Origin: Alkalihalobacillus trypoxylicola
Lineage (GTDB): Bacteria; Bacillota; Bacilli; Bacillales; Bacillaceae_D
Assembly: GCF_001590785.1 (NCBI RefSeq)
Contig: NZ_LTAO01000034.1
Coordinates: 127,535-191,534, forward strand
Length of the DNA: 64,000 bases
Reading direction: 5' to 3'
Shown: positions 34,437-41,747 of the stretch, piece after piece
Layout of the letters: every line of letters begins with the position of its first letter
Numbering within the stretch: position 1 is the stretch's first letter
Translations under genes and position numbers: made by a program
The notes under the pieces: model-generated
Told to the model about the DNA's origin: nothing
Database searches by the model: none
The model's input: only the letters and a program-made list of their open reading frames with translations

Positions 34437-35216
34437 TTTACATCACATCCTTTTTTAGTTAGTCATTTGAAATAAGCCATTAAGTCTGCTCTCAGATCGA
34501 GAATTTTGCTCAATGATTGTTGAATGACCTAATCGATCATTATAGGAATTAACACAATGCAGTTAATCGTTACTTTCTTGTTTATTGCAAAAAATCTCAC
34601 CTAAACTCAGTATAACGAAATATGAATTTTTTTCTATTCATATGAATCTAAGGATATTTTGTAGTGAGAGAAATAACAAAAGTGCACGCATTCGTTAACC
34701 TATTTTCCAATGGGGACAATTTAAGAAGTTTTCGGGAGTAGTTCTGAAGAAATTTTCCAGTTTTATCGATTGATTCTATTAGATAAATATGGTAAATTAT
34801 TCATATTAGGAATGAAAGGGTGATTAAGAGCCGATGATCTATTAATCCTGTTCACATAATGAAAATCGATTTTATTTAGGTTTTCGTGATAGGATTAGTG
34901 CGGACTTTTAATCGTTAACATAAAGGGCAACTGCTTGATTTTTGAGCAGGCTAGCTTACATGTTTGCAGACGCGCCTCTTATCCGTTGACCGGACAAGGA
35001 GGTTTTTTTACGTTCTAAAAATCATGATAAAGAGAGAATGAGCATACGCTTTCTATATGCTTGAACGTAAAATCTTTTGAAGACCCAATAAAGTACCGGT
35101 ATGAATTTTGTTGACGCATTGATTGTGGGTAAGTTTTTAGAATGAAAATGGACTGTTTAAGCGTGGACAATAATAAATAGTGTGGAAGTTTTAAGCTTAT
35201 ATAGGAGGTATTATAT
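34437..35216. other. Long intergenic region with an orphan terminator
   Basis: 780 bases without a supported gene. A possible promoter TTGATT-17 nt-TAAATT lies near 34763-34791. At 34975-35009 there is a strong plus-strand terminator (CCTCTTATCCG/CGGACAAGGAGG, then seven T) with no gene in front of it. The last 200 bases hold the leader of the reductase gene. A short RNA or an attenuated leader is possible. Confidence 0.45.
34975..35009 (+). terminator. Orphan Rho-independent terminator
   Basis: Eleven-pair stem with one mismatch, loop TTGAC, followed by TTTTTTT. No coding gene lies upstream on the plus strand for over 3 kb. Confidence 0.8.
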
Positions 35217-35789
35217 ATGACAGAAGTGGTGTATCATATTGCCGTTACGGCGGATCTTTTTATTGCGGACAAAAATGGCGTTGCGGATGAATCTGTATTT
35301 TTATATGGAGATGACGGCGGTGATTTTTTCGAAAGTGTTCGGGGGTATCACGCTGTATTAATGGGAAGAAAAACCTATGAATATGGATTTCAGTATGGAT
35401 TAAAACCAGGGGAACTTTCCGGAATTGCGCAAGCTGTCAACCCTGAATTGAAGCATTATATTTTCTCCAATCAACTTGATTTTGAGTCTAATGAACAAGT
35501 GGAATTAGTCAAGGAGGATGCGGTGTCATTTTGTAAAAGGCTGAAACAGGAAACTTCGGACCAGCCAAAAAAAATATGGTTATGCGGAGGTGGAGAGCTT
35601 GCCGGGAAACTCCTTGACCATCAATTAATCGATACATTAATTTTGAAGATTAACCCTATCATTCTTGGTGAAGGGATTCCGTTGTTTGGATATAGCAAGC
35701 AGAAAATCAACCTAAAATTAACGGACAGCAAGACCTATGAAAGTGGCATAATCGTGCCAACCTATCAGATTCTTTATAGTAAGGGATAA
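35217..35789 (+). CDS. Dihydrofolate reductase family protein (RibD C-terminal-like)
   Basis: 190 residues. HIAVTADLFIADKNGVAD at the start, the NADP-binding GRKTYEYG and LCGGGELAGKLL, and the C-terminal ILKINPIILGEGIPLF mark the RibD_C/DHFR-like fold seen in Bacillus YyaP and YwjB. Such proteins bind NADPH and reduce pterin- or pyrimidine-like compounds, but substrates of this subgroup are not settled. Start ATG 35217 has AGGAGGTATTATAT upstream. Single gene. Confidence 0.88.
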   Translation: MTEVVYHIAVTADLFIADKNGVADESVFLYGDDGGDFFESVRGYHAVLMGRKTYEYGFQYGLKPGELSGIAQAVNPELKHYIFSNQLDFESNEQVELVKEDAVSFCKRLKQETSDQPKKIWLCGGGELAGKLLDHQLIDTLILKINPIILGEGIPLFGYSKQKINLKLTDSKTYESGIIVPTYQILYSKG

Positions 35790-35966
35790 AATATTTCAGA
35801 TGAACTTGAACTCGAGTGGGAATGCTTATAGCTTGTAGAGAAGAGTTCAATAGATATGGGCTACGATATTGAATCACTCTGATTAAACTGTGCTTGACCA
35901 ATCAATAGGAAGTCATTTTTTTAGCGCATCATCTCTCCTAATTATACGAAATTTTTAAGTTTTAGC

Positions 35967-36170
35967 GAAATTTAAATGTGGTGTACTGATTCTTACACAG
36001 ACAACTAACAGGCCGTTCCTTCTTTTAATAAGAAGGGGCCTTTTTGAATTAGAAGAACTCCTGGAAATTACGTAACTTAGCAGACACAAGATTTGCAGCC
36101 TCAGTGAGATGGGGTGGTAATTGTAAATCGACTTTTAAAAGTTAGTTTAGCAGTCTCCATTGGAATAGAA
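35967..36170 (+). repeat. Dispersed repeat, family 2, copy 2
   Basis: The first 125 bases match 27744-27880, including the CAGGCC...GGCC hairpin with CTTCTT/AAGAAG. The part after CGTAACTTAGCAGACACAAG resembles the element at 52310-52450 (ACTTTTAAAAGTTAG, GCAG near the end). This copy links the two. The gap 35790-36412 holds no gene that I can support. Confidence 0.65.
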
Positions 36171-36412
36171 GCGATCGTATTATTCCAACCTCTTTTTTGG
36201 TTGACGATTTTATTGCCGTATAGTAATTCCATTTTTTCGGAATGACTACATAGAGAAAATAAAAAAACCTTTGCTAACCGTTTGGTCAGATAATAAAATG
36301 GTATTCATATTTTAGTTTATTTAAGTTTGGTGATATGATTTATCAAGCTTGGTATAATTACTATAGATTAAAAAGGAAACTAGCATTTTGAACGAGAGGA
36401 TTGGAATGTAAT

Positions 36413-37381
36413 ATGAGTGAAAATTTTTGGCGTGATTTACCACGACCTTTTTTTATACTAGCACCTATGGAAGATGTAACAGACGTTGTTTTTCGCCATG
36501 TAGTAAGTGAAGCGGCAAGGCCCGATGTGTTTTTTACGGAGTTTACAAATAGTGAAAGCTATTGCCATCCGGACGGAATACAAAGTGTTCGAGGTCGTTT
36601 GGCATTTACGGAAGATGAACAGCCTATGGTCGCACACATTTGGGGTGATAAGCCAGAATACTTTAAGAAAATGAGTATAGGCATGAAAGAGCTAGGCTTT
36701 AAGGGAATTGACATTAATATGGGCTGTCCTGTTCCGAATGTTGCTCAGCATGGAAAGGGAAGTGGTCTGATTCGTCGCCCTGATGTTGCAGCGGAATTGA
36801 TACAAGCTGCTAAAGCAGGAGGACTACCTGTTAGTGTGAAAACAAGGCTTGGTTTTAGTGAAATAGATGAATGGAAGGTATGGCTGAAGCATGTGTTGGA
36901 GCAAGATATTGTCAATCTTTCTGTTCATTTGCGTACGAGGGATGAGATGAGCAAGGTTGATGCGCATTGGGAGCTAATACCAGAGATTAAAAAGCTGCGT
37001 GATCAAGTAGCTCCTCATACATTATTAACGATTAACGGAGATATTCCTGACCGTCAAACTGGTATGAAGCTTGTTGAACAATACGGAGTAGATGGTGTGA
37101 TGATCGGGCGTGGGATTTTCCATAACCCATTTGCATTTGAAAAAGAGCCGAAAGAGCATAGTAGCAAAGAATTATTACAGCTTTTAAAATTGCATCTCGA
37201 TCTTCATGATCAATACTCTGGATTAGGGTTACGTTCGTTTAAGGCGCTTCATCGCTTCTTTAAGATTTATGTTAAAGGTTTTCGAGGAGCGAGTGGTTTA
37301 AGAAATCAATTAATGACAACACAGTCAACAGATGAAGTTCGGGAAATGATTGATGATTTTGTTCAGAATGATCTTGATTGA
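36413..37381 (+). CDS. tRNA-dihydrouridine synthase
   Basis: 322 residues. The family start [18 protein letters not shown], the catalytic cysteine in [28 protein letters not shown] and the FMN phosphate-binding TINGDIPD ... [18 protein letters not shown] are all present. It reduces uridines in the tRNA D-loop with FMN and NADPH. It differs from the DusB of the folate region in Bacilli and looks like an additional Dus paralogue. Start ATG 36413 (GAGAGG upstream) is preferred to the TTG four codons earlier. Confidence 0.92.
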   Translation: MSENFWRDLPRPFFILAPMEDVTDVVFRHVVSEAARPDVFFTEFTNSESYCHPDGIQSVRGRLAFTEDEQPMVAHIWGDKPEYFKKMSIGMKELGFKGIDINMGCPVPNVAQHGKGSGLIRRPDVAAELIQAAKAGGLPVSVKTRLGFSEIDEWKVWLKHVLEQDIVNLSVHLRTRDEMSKVDAHWELIPEIKKLRDQVAPHTLLTINGDIPDRQTGMKLVEQYGVDGVMIGRGIFHNPFAFEKEPKEHSSKELLQLLKLHLDLHDQYSGLGLRSFKALHRFFKIYVKGFRGASGLRNQLMTTQSTDEVREMIDDFVQNDLD

Positions 37382-37421
37382 CAGGTAGAGCTTATAACGT
37401 CTCTTTGAAAGGAGAATCCCT

Positions 37422-38051
37422 CTGTATATACCGAAGCATTTTAAAATCGATGATGAGGAAGTCATATTTGACTTTATTGAAAAGTATAGCTTTGCCACTT
37501 TATTTTCACAGCATGAAGGAGAGCCTTATGCCTCTCATCTTCCCCTACAGTTAAAAAAGTCAGAGAATGCTTTATATGGTCATTTTGCTCGTCCAAATGC
37601 ACAGTGGAAGGATGCTGACAATCAACAGATTTTGGTTATTTTTCAAGGTCCACACTGCTATATTTCACCATCCTGGTACGAAACAAAGAAAGCAGTCCCT
37701 ACCTGGAATTATGTGACGATACACGTATATGGAGTGCTGGAAATCGTTGAAGATAAAAGGATACTCCTGCATTCTTTAAATGACTTAGTGAATAAATATG
37801 AAAGCAGCGATAGTCCCTATGATTTAAGCGAAGTTGAAGAGAGCTTTATTGAGGGGATGAGTAAGGGGATTGTCGCATTTAAAATAAACATTACTAAGAT
37901 AGAAGCAAAAGCTAAATTGAGTCAAAATCATTCAACAGAACGCCAGGAGCGTGTTATTAAAAATTTAGAAGAAAAAGCGGATGAGAATTCCTTACAAATA
38001 GCTGTTCTTATGAAAAAGAATCTCCTAAAACAAGAGGATAATCGTTCTTAA
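37422..38051 (+). CDS. PaiB-like FMN-binding protein with a probable CTG start
   Basis: 209 residues if started at CTG 37422. The N-terminus then reads YIPKHFKIDDEEVIFDFI, the normal start of the PaiB family, right after the initiator. GGAG lies seven bases before this CTG and there is no ATG, GTG or TTG in frame until TTG 37632, which would remove 70 conserved residues including SFATLFSQHEGEPYASHLPL. PaiB proteins have a split-barrel FMN-binding fold and act as regulators of sporulation or protease genes in Bacillus subtilis. Later family segments: GPHCYISPSWYE and VPTWNYVTIHVYG. The gene follows the Dus gene by 40 bases. Confidence 0.8.
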   Translation: MYIPKHFKIDDEEVIFDFIEKYSFATLFSQHEGEPYASHLPLQLKKSENALYGHFARPNAQWKDADNQQILVIFQGPHCYISPSWYETKKAVPTWNYVTIHVYGVLEIVEDKRILLHSLNDLVNKYESSDSPYDLSEVEESFIEGMSKGIVAFKINITKIEAKAKLSQNHSTERQERVIKNLEEKADENSLQIAVLMKKNLLKQEDNRS

Positions 38052-38077
38052 AAATATTAAATACGGGTTAATATGAT

Positions 38078-38116
38078 AAAAAAACGAGTCCATGAATCGG
38101 TGAGACTCGTTTTTTC
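38078..38116. terminator. Bidirectional terminator
   Basis: AAAAAACGAGTC (38079-38090) and GACTCGTTTTTT (38104-38115), perfect stem with A- and T-tracts, between convergent genes. Confidence 0.9.
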
Positions 38117-38126
38117 TGAGCTAATG

Positions 38127-38549
38127 TTAAAAGGTTACTTGGCTATTGATAAAGAGGTTAAGGTTTCCGTCTTCATCAAAGGAGTTGATGAAAATTTTGA
38201 CTTCGCCTCCAGATCCCTTACCAAAATAACCAACAATCGTTTCACTGCTATCCTCATAAAGAAGTTGCATAGAGCCTTCATTAAAATGCTCATTAGCTGT
38301 TTCACGAAGGTTAATCTCATAGGACATACTTTCATTGGCTCTTAGAATAGGCAACTCGATATCATCCTCAATATCTGTATAAGTAATACTTAAAGATTCT
38401 AAATCAGCTTCTGTTTTGTTTTCAATGTTAAGAGTAATAAGATTGGGGCTTGGGAAAAATGTTGAATAAATCGAGTACATGACAACGAAAAATAACCCCA
38501 TTGATAAAGTAACAAGAAGAGTAGCCCATAAAATTACTTTTTTCTTCAT
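38127..38549 (-). CDS. Membrane-anchored hypothetical protein
   Basis: 140 residues. A basic N-terminus and one hydrophobic helix (LWATLLVTLSMGLFFVVMYS) anchor the protein; the outer part looks beta-rich (LITLNIENKTEADLESLSIT; GGEVKIFINSFDEDGNLNLF). The helix could be a signal anchor, as no cleavage motif is clear. No family recognised. Start ATG 38549 has AGGAGACGGAT upstream. It ends next to a bidirectional terminator and has a family 1 repeat upstream. Confidence 0.65.
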   Translation of the reverse strand: MKKKVILWATLLVTLSMGLFFVVMYSIYSTFFPSPNLITLNIENKTEADLESLSITYTDIEDDIELPILRANESMSYEINLRETANEHFNEGSMQLLYEDSSETIVGYFGKGSGGEVKIFINSFDEDGNLNLFINSQVTF

Positions 38550-38573
38550 ATCCGTCTCCTTTTTATTTTATAA

Positions 38574-38839
38574 TTGAATCCATTTCATCCTTCATATCTT
38601 TTAATGAAAACGGAACGATTAGGTTTTTGATTTTCACTATAGGTAGATGCTTTCCAAGGGCTTGTCTTCAGCTAACTCTGACTATTCAGAGAGTCGTCAG
38701 AGTGGATCTTCAAACGGCGCTGGTCCTTTGGGAGTCACTACCTACCGTTACAATCAACAAGTGAATTCTGAAACACTCAGTACATTTTTATAATAAAGGT
38801 TGGTTTTATTCACTTATAGAGCAATGTTGAAATCCACTC
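38574..38839 (-). repeat. Dispersed structured repeat, family 1, copy C (inverted)
   Basis: On the minus strand it reads like copies B and D: GCTCTATAAGTGAATA, GGTAGTGACTCCCAAAGG, TGAAGATCCACTCTGACGAC, a hairpin with arms CTCTGA/TCAGAG, then CCCTTGGAAAGCATCTACC and ATGAAATGGATTCAAT. Its inner hairpin arms differ from copy B by paired changes. Confidence 0.8.
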
Positions 38840-38914
38840 CATTAGTTTTTAAAAAATCAACCTAGTGATAATCTTTTTGGATCTGTTATGCTTGTTTATA
38901 GGAGGTAAAGTACA

Positions 38915-39247
38915 ATGACTCATAAAACTTTACTAAGATGGTTAGAAAGTAGCTCTTGAAATGAAGATGAAATTGATTTTCTTATTACATTTATTCCGAT
39001 GATGTCAGCCATAAAAACTCAGCCTAATCAGGCAGCTGAAATTTGTCTGTTAATCAACCAACAGTTTCCAAAAGCTAATCTATCGCCAAAGGAGAATTAT
39101 TTAGATGTTCATACATTTACTAGCGTGATAGAAAGATATACCTCTAATAAAGTGAAAACTGAAGATTTATTGAGACGAATGTCAGCACAAAACTTATGTA
39201 AGCCTCTTTGTGAATTCCTTTTGCATCAAGCTCATAATGCTAAATAA
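38915..39247 (+). pseudogene. Small hypothetical gene with an in-frame TGA
   Basis: GGAGGTAAAGTACA leads to ATG 38915: MTHKTLLRWLESSS, then TGA at 38957-38959, then in the same frame NEDEIDFLITFIPMMSAIKT and on to TAA 39245, about 110 residues in all. The part after the stop looks like a real helical protein. There is no second ribosome site for restarting at ATG 38999. A single nonsense change is the simplest reading. Function unknown. Confidence 0.6.
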
Positions 39248-39475
39248 TCATTATAAAAATTGTATCATAAAAAATAGTTATTTTTGAAATAAATAGTAAT
39301 TGTATTCTAAAGATCTAATTTTCGAGATTTTTTTTACGATCTCTGAGATTAAGGTCTTTTTCTTATTCTGCCATTTCTAATGCTAATAGAGGTTTTAACG
39401 TATATTAAAAGTGACTAAAAATTTTTACTGTAGCAGGGCCAACTTCTGTTTTAAATATTGAAAGGAGTAAACGTA

Positions 39476-39589
39476 TTGAAACCGGTTCGTCATACATCTA
39501 GCGATTTTCTCATCGAGGTCCCATACCCAATGTTTTTCAAAAAAGAAAAGCTGGATGGTTGTTGTAACGACGATTCTGAATATACTTAG
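39476..39589 (+). CDS. Possible 37-residue peptide
   Basis: TTG 39476 has GAAAGGAG eight bases upstream and opens a 37-codon frame (DFLIEVPYPMFFKKEKLDGC, with a Cys pair near the end). It lies 70 bases before the cre box of the mannoside operon. I do not recognise it. It may be chance, a gene relic, or a leader peptide. The rest of the gap 39248-39694 shows nothing else besides the cre box. Confidence 0.3.
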   Translation: MKPVRHTSSDFLIEVPYPMFFKKEKLDGCCNDDSEYT

Positions 39590-39660
39590 TTCACTTTCTT
39601 CCAAGTTAATTGGTCAAAGTCTGTATTAAGCATTTTACGAGGAGGATTTATACTAATTGG

Positions 39661-39674
39661 TGTAAGCGATATCA
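39661..39674 (+). promoter_or_regulatory. cre box (CcpA operator) of the mannoside operon
   Basis: TGTAAGCGATATCA fits the Bacillus cre consensus TGWAANCGNTNWCA at every position. It lies 20 bases before the PTS IIA start, downstream of where the promoter must be, so CcpA would block transcription as a roadblock when preferred sugars are present. Confidence 0.75.
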
Positions 39675-39694
39675 CTGGAAAGGGGAGTTTTTGA

Positions 39695-40150
39695 TTGCTA
39701 TTACAGGAAAATCAGATATTTTTAGATATAGAATTGAGCAATCGAGATGATGTCTTGGATTTAATTTCCTCAAAGGCACAGGAATTAGGTGTAATCCAAG
39801 ATAAGGAGACTTTAGTTCAAGATTTAATTAGTAGAGAAAATAAATACTCTACGGCTTTTCAAGAAGGCATTGCCATTCCGCATGCTAAAAGCGAGACGGT
39901 TAACAAAGCCGCTTTATTTTTTATTAAAATGAATCAAAAAATTGATTGGAACTCTCCAGATCAATTTAAAGTACGGTTTATATTTGCAATTCTTGTCCTG
40001 ACAGAGGAGGCAGGAACGAGACATCTTCAAATTTTATCAGCTTTGGCAGGTAACTTAATGGAAGAAGATTTTCAGGAAAGCTTGTCTACTATTGAGACAA
40101 AAGAAGATGTGATGAATTTATTAAAAAGTGTTGAAAAGGAGGTTGTTTAA
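39695..40150 (+). CDS. PTS fructose/mannitol-type IIA protein
   Basis: 151 residues, a single EIIA-Fru/Mtl domain. The phosphorylated histidine is in FQEGIAIPHAKSETVNK. The protein takes phosphate from HPr and passes it to the IIB protein encoded next. Start TTG 39695 has AGGGGAG upstream. First gene of a IIA-IIB-IIC operon; the IIB start lies two bases after its stop. Fructose-family PTS genes linked to GH38 genes are used for mannosyl-glycerate-type substrates, so the substrate here is probably an alpha-mannoside rather than fructose. Confidence 0.9.
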   Translation: MLLQENQIFLDIELSNRDDVLDLISSKAQELGVIQDKETLVQDLISRENKYSTAFQEGIAIPHAKSETVNKAALFFIKMNQKIDWNSPDQFKVRFIFAILVLTEEAGTRHLQILSALAGNLMEEDFQESLSTIETKEDVMNLLKSVEKEVV

Positions 40151-40152
40151 AG

Positions 40153-40476
40153 ATGAAATTTGTCGGAGTAACAGCTTGTATCGCTGGTTTAGCACATACA
40201 CCAATGGCTGCTAAAGCGCTTGAAAAAGCAGGTGCAAAGCTTGGTCATACTGTAAAAATGGAGCAGCAGGGAGCTTTAGGTCTTGTAAATGAAGTAACAG
40301 AAGAAGATGTTCAAGACGCTGATGCTGTTATTATCGCTGCAGATAAGGCGATTGAAGGAGAAGAACGTTTTAAAGGTAAGCCAGTTGTAAGAGTAAAACT
40401 AGGTCAAGCAGTTTCTAATGGTGAAGCAGTAATTGAGAAAATTGTACAAGCCTTAGAAAAAAGAAAACAGTCCTAG
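40153..40476 (+). CDS. PTS fructose-type IIB protein
   Basis: 107 residues. The phosphocysteine is in GVTACIAGLAHTPMAAKAL, the signature of fructose-family IIB. It relays phosphate from IIA to the sugar bound by IIC. AAGGAG lies within the end of the IIA gene. In many bacteria IIA, IIB and IIC are fused; here they are separate genes. Confidence 0.93.
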   Translation: MKFVGVTACIAGLAHTPMAAKALEKAGAKLGHTVKMEQQGALGLVNEVTEEDVQDADAVIIAADKAIEGEERFKGKPVVRVKLGQAVSNGEAVIEKIVQALEKRKQS

Positions 40477-40495
40477 GCTAATGGAGGAATGAAAA

Positions 40496-41617
40496 ATGAA
40501 ATCAAAAGTCGCAGAATTTAAAACACATTTAATGACAGGAATTTCCTATGTTCTTCCCGTTATTATTGCTGGGTCTTTGGTTGTTGCCGTATCCAAAATT
40601 ATTGGTTTTCTTGCGGGATATACCGATTTAAATGAATTTGCAGATACAGGTGGTTTTCTACACTATGTTTATTTATTTGAACAAGTAGGTTGGACAGCGA
40701 TTGGATTATTGAATCTAGTGCTTGCTGCCTTCATTGCTTTTTCGATTGCAGGTAGACCAGCGCTCGCAGCTGCTTTAGTTGGGGGAGCTCTAGCAACATC
40801 CACAAATGCTGGGTTTATTGGTGCCGTTGTGGCAGGTTTCTTTGCAGGCTGGGTTACAAATTGGGTGAAAAAGAAAATTGTTATTAATGGTTCTCTTGCC
40901 AATGCAGTGCCGCTTATTATCCTGCCTCTAATTACAGTGGGAGCAACTGGTATATTAATGGCACTTGTTCTAGGTGGACCATTAGGCTGGGTCAACACTT
41001 CGTTATTAGAATGGATTACAGCGATGACTCAAAGTAATGTAAATAACGTTGTATTAGCACTTGTTTTAGGAGCGATGATTGCTTTTGATATGGGTGGACC
41101 GGTTAATAAAGCAGCATGGATGGCAGGAAATGCCCTTTTAATGAGTGGAATTTATCTTCCAGCTATTATTGTAAACATTGCTATTTGTATCCCACCATTA
41201 GGGTATGGACTTGCGACTATGTTAAAAAAGAAAAATTACTCTCCAGAATTGAAGGAATCAGGAAAAGGCTCGTTTGTAATGGGGATTATAGGAATTACAG
41301 AAGGTGCGATTCCATTTACCTTAAAAAGCCCATTAAAGCTTATACCATTAAATGTTGTAGCCGGAGCCTCTGGTGCAGCGATCGCGATTCTTCTTGGTGC
41401 TCATGAAATTATGCCTCCTGTAGGCGGAGTTTATGGTTTCTTCACTGTAGGAAGCGGTTGGGCCTATCTAATAGGAATTCTTGCAGGAGCATTAATTATT
41501 GGTATCGGTGCAAATCTTCTCGTTGATTTTAGAAATGAAAAAAGTGAGAAAAAAGCTAAAAAAACAGAAGATAAAAAAGATGAGTTAGATGAACTCGAGA
41601 TTGATTTTGATAATTAA
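40496..41617 (+). CDS. PTS fructose-type IIC permease
   Basis: 373 residues with about nine or ten membrane helices, the transport channel. Family marks are GISYVLPVIIAGSLVVAV at the start, FDMGGPVNKAAWM in the substrate region and ITEGAIPFTLKSPLKLIP. It ends in a charged Lys/Glu/Asp tail. It follows IIB by 19 bases with GGAGG before the start. A hairpin lies between it and the mannosidase gene. Confidence 0.93.
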   Translation: MKSKVAEFKTHLMTGISYVLPVIIAGSLVVAVSKIIGFLAGYTDLNEFADTGGFLHYVYLFEQVGWTAIGLLNLVLAAFIAFSIAGRPALAAALVGGALATSTNAGFIGAVVAGFFAGWVTNWVKKKIVINGSLANAVPLIILPLITVGATGILMALVLGGPLGWVNTSLLEWITAMTQSNVNNVVLALVLGAMIAFDMGGPVNKAAWMAGNALLMSGIYLPAIIVNIAICIPPLGYGLATMLKKKNYSPELKESGKGSFVMGIIGITEGAIPFTLKSPLKLIPLNVVAGASGAAIAILLGAHEIMPPVGGVYGFFTVGSGWAYLIGILAGALIIGIGANLLVDFRNEKSEKKAKKTEDKKDELDELEIDFDN

Positions 41618-41662
41618 ATGATAAGGAAACCCTAAATAATAAACGTTTATCGTAGCGGATAG

Positions 41663-41692
41663 ATTCCTGTCAACATCTATCCTGGCAGGAAT
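41663..41692 (+). other. Intra-operon hairpin between permease and mannosidase genes
   Basis: ATTCCTG (41663-41669) and CAGGAAT (41686-41692) form a perfect seven-base stem, followed by TCATTTATTATA rather than a clean T-run. It may stabilise the 3' end of the PTS message or act as a weak terminator that lowers mannosidase expression. Confidence 0.4.
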
Positions 41693-41747
41693 TCATTTAT
41701 TATAGATAACAAAACCAACTCAGAGAAAGAAAGGGAGTTAAAAGGTA

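Noticed and set aside
38073-38345. 90-codon plus-strand frame
   Set aside because: It begins in the bidirectional terminator and runs antisense to the membrane-anchored protein gene.
38957-38959. Selenocysteine codon
   Set aside because: No bacterial SECIS-like hairpin follows the TGA, no cysteine homologue is apparent, and no selenium genes are seen in the window.
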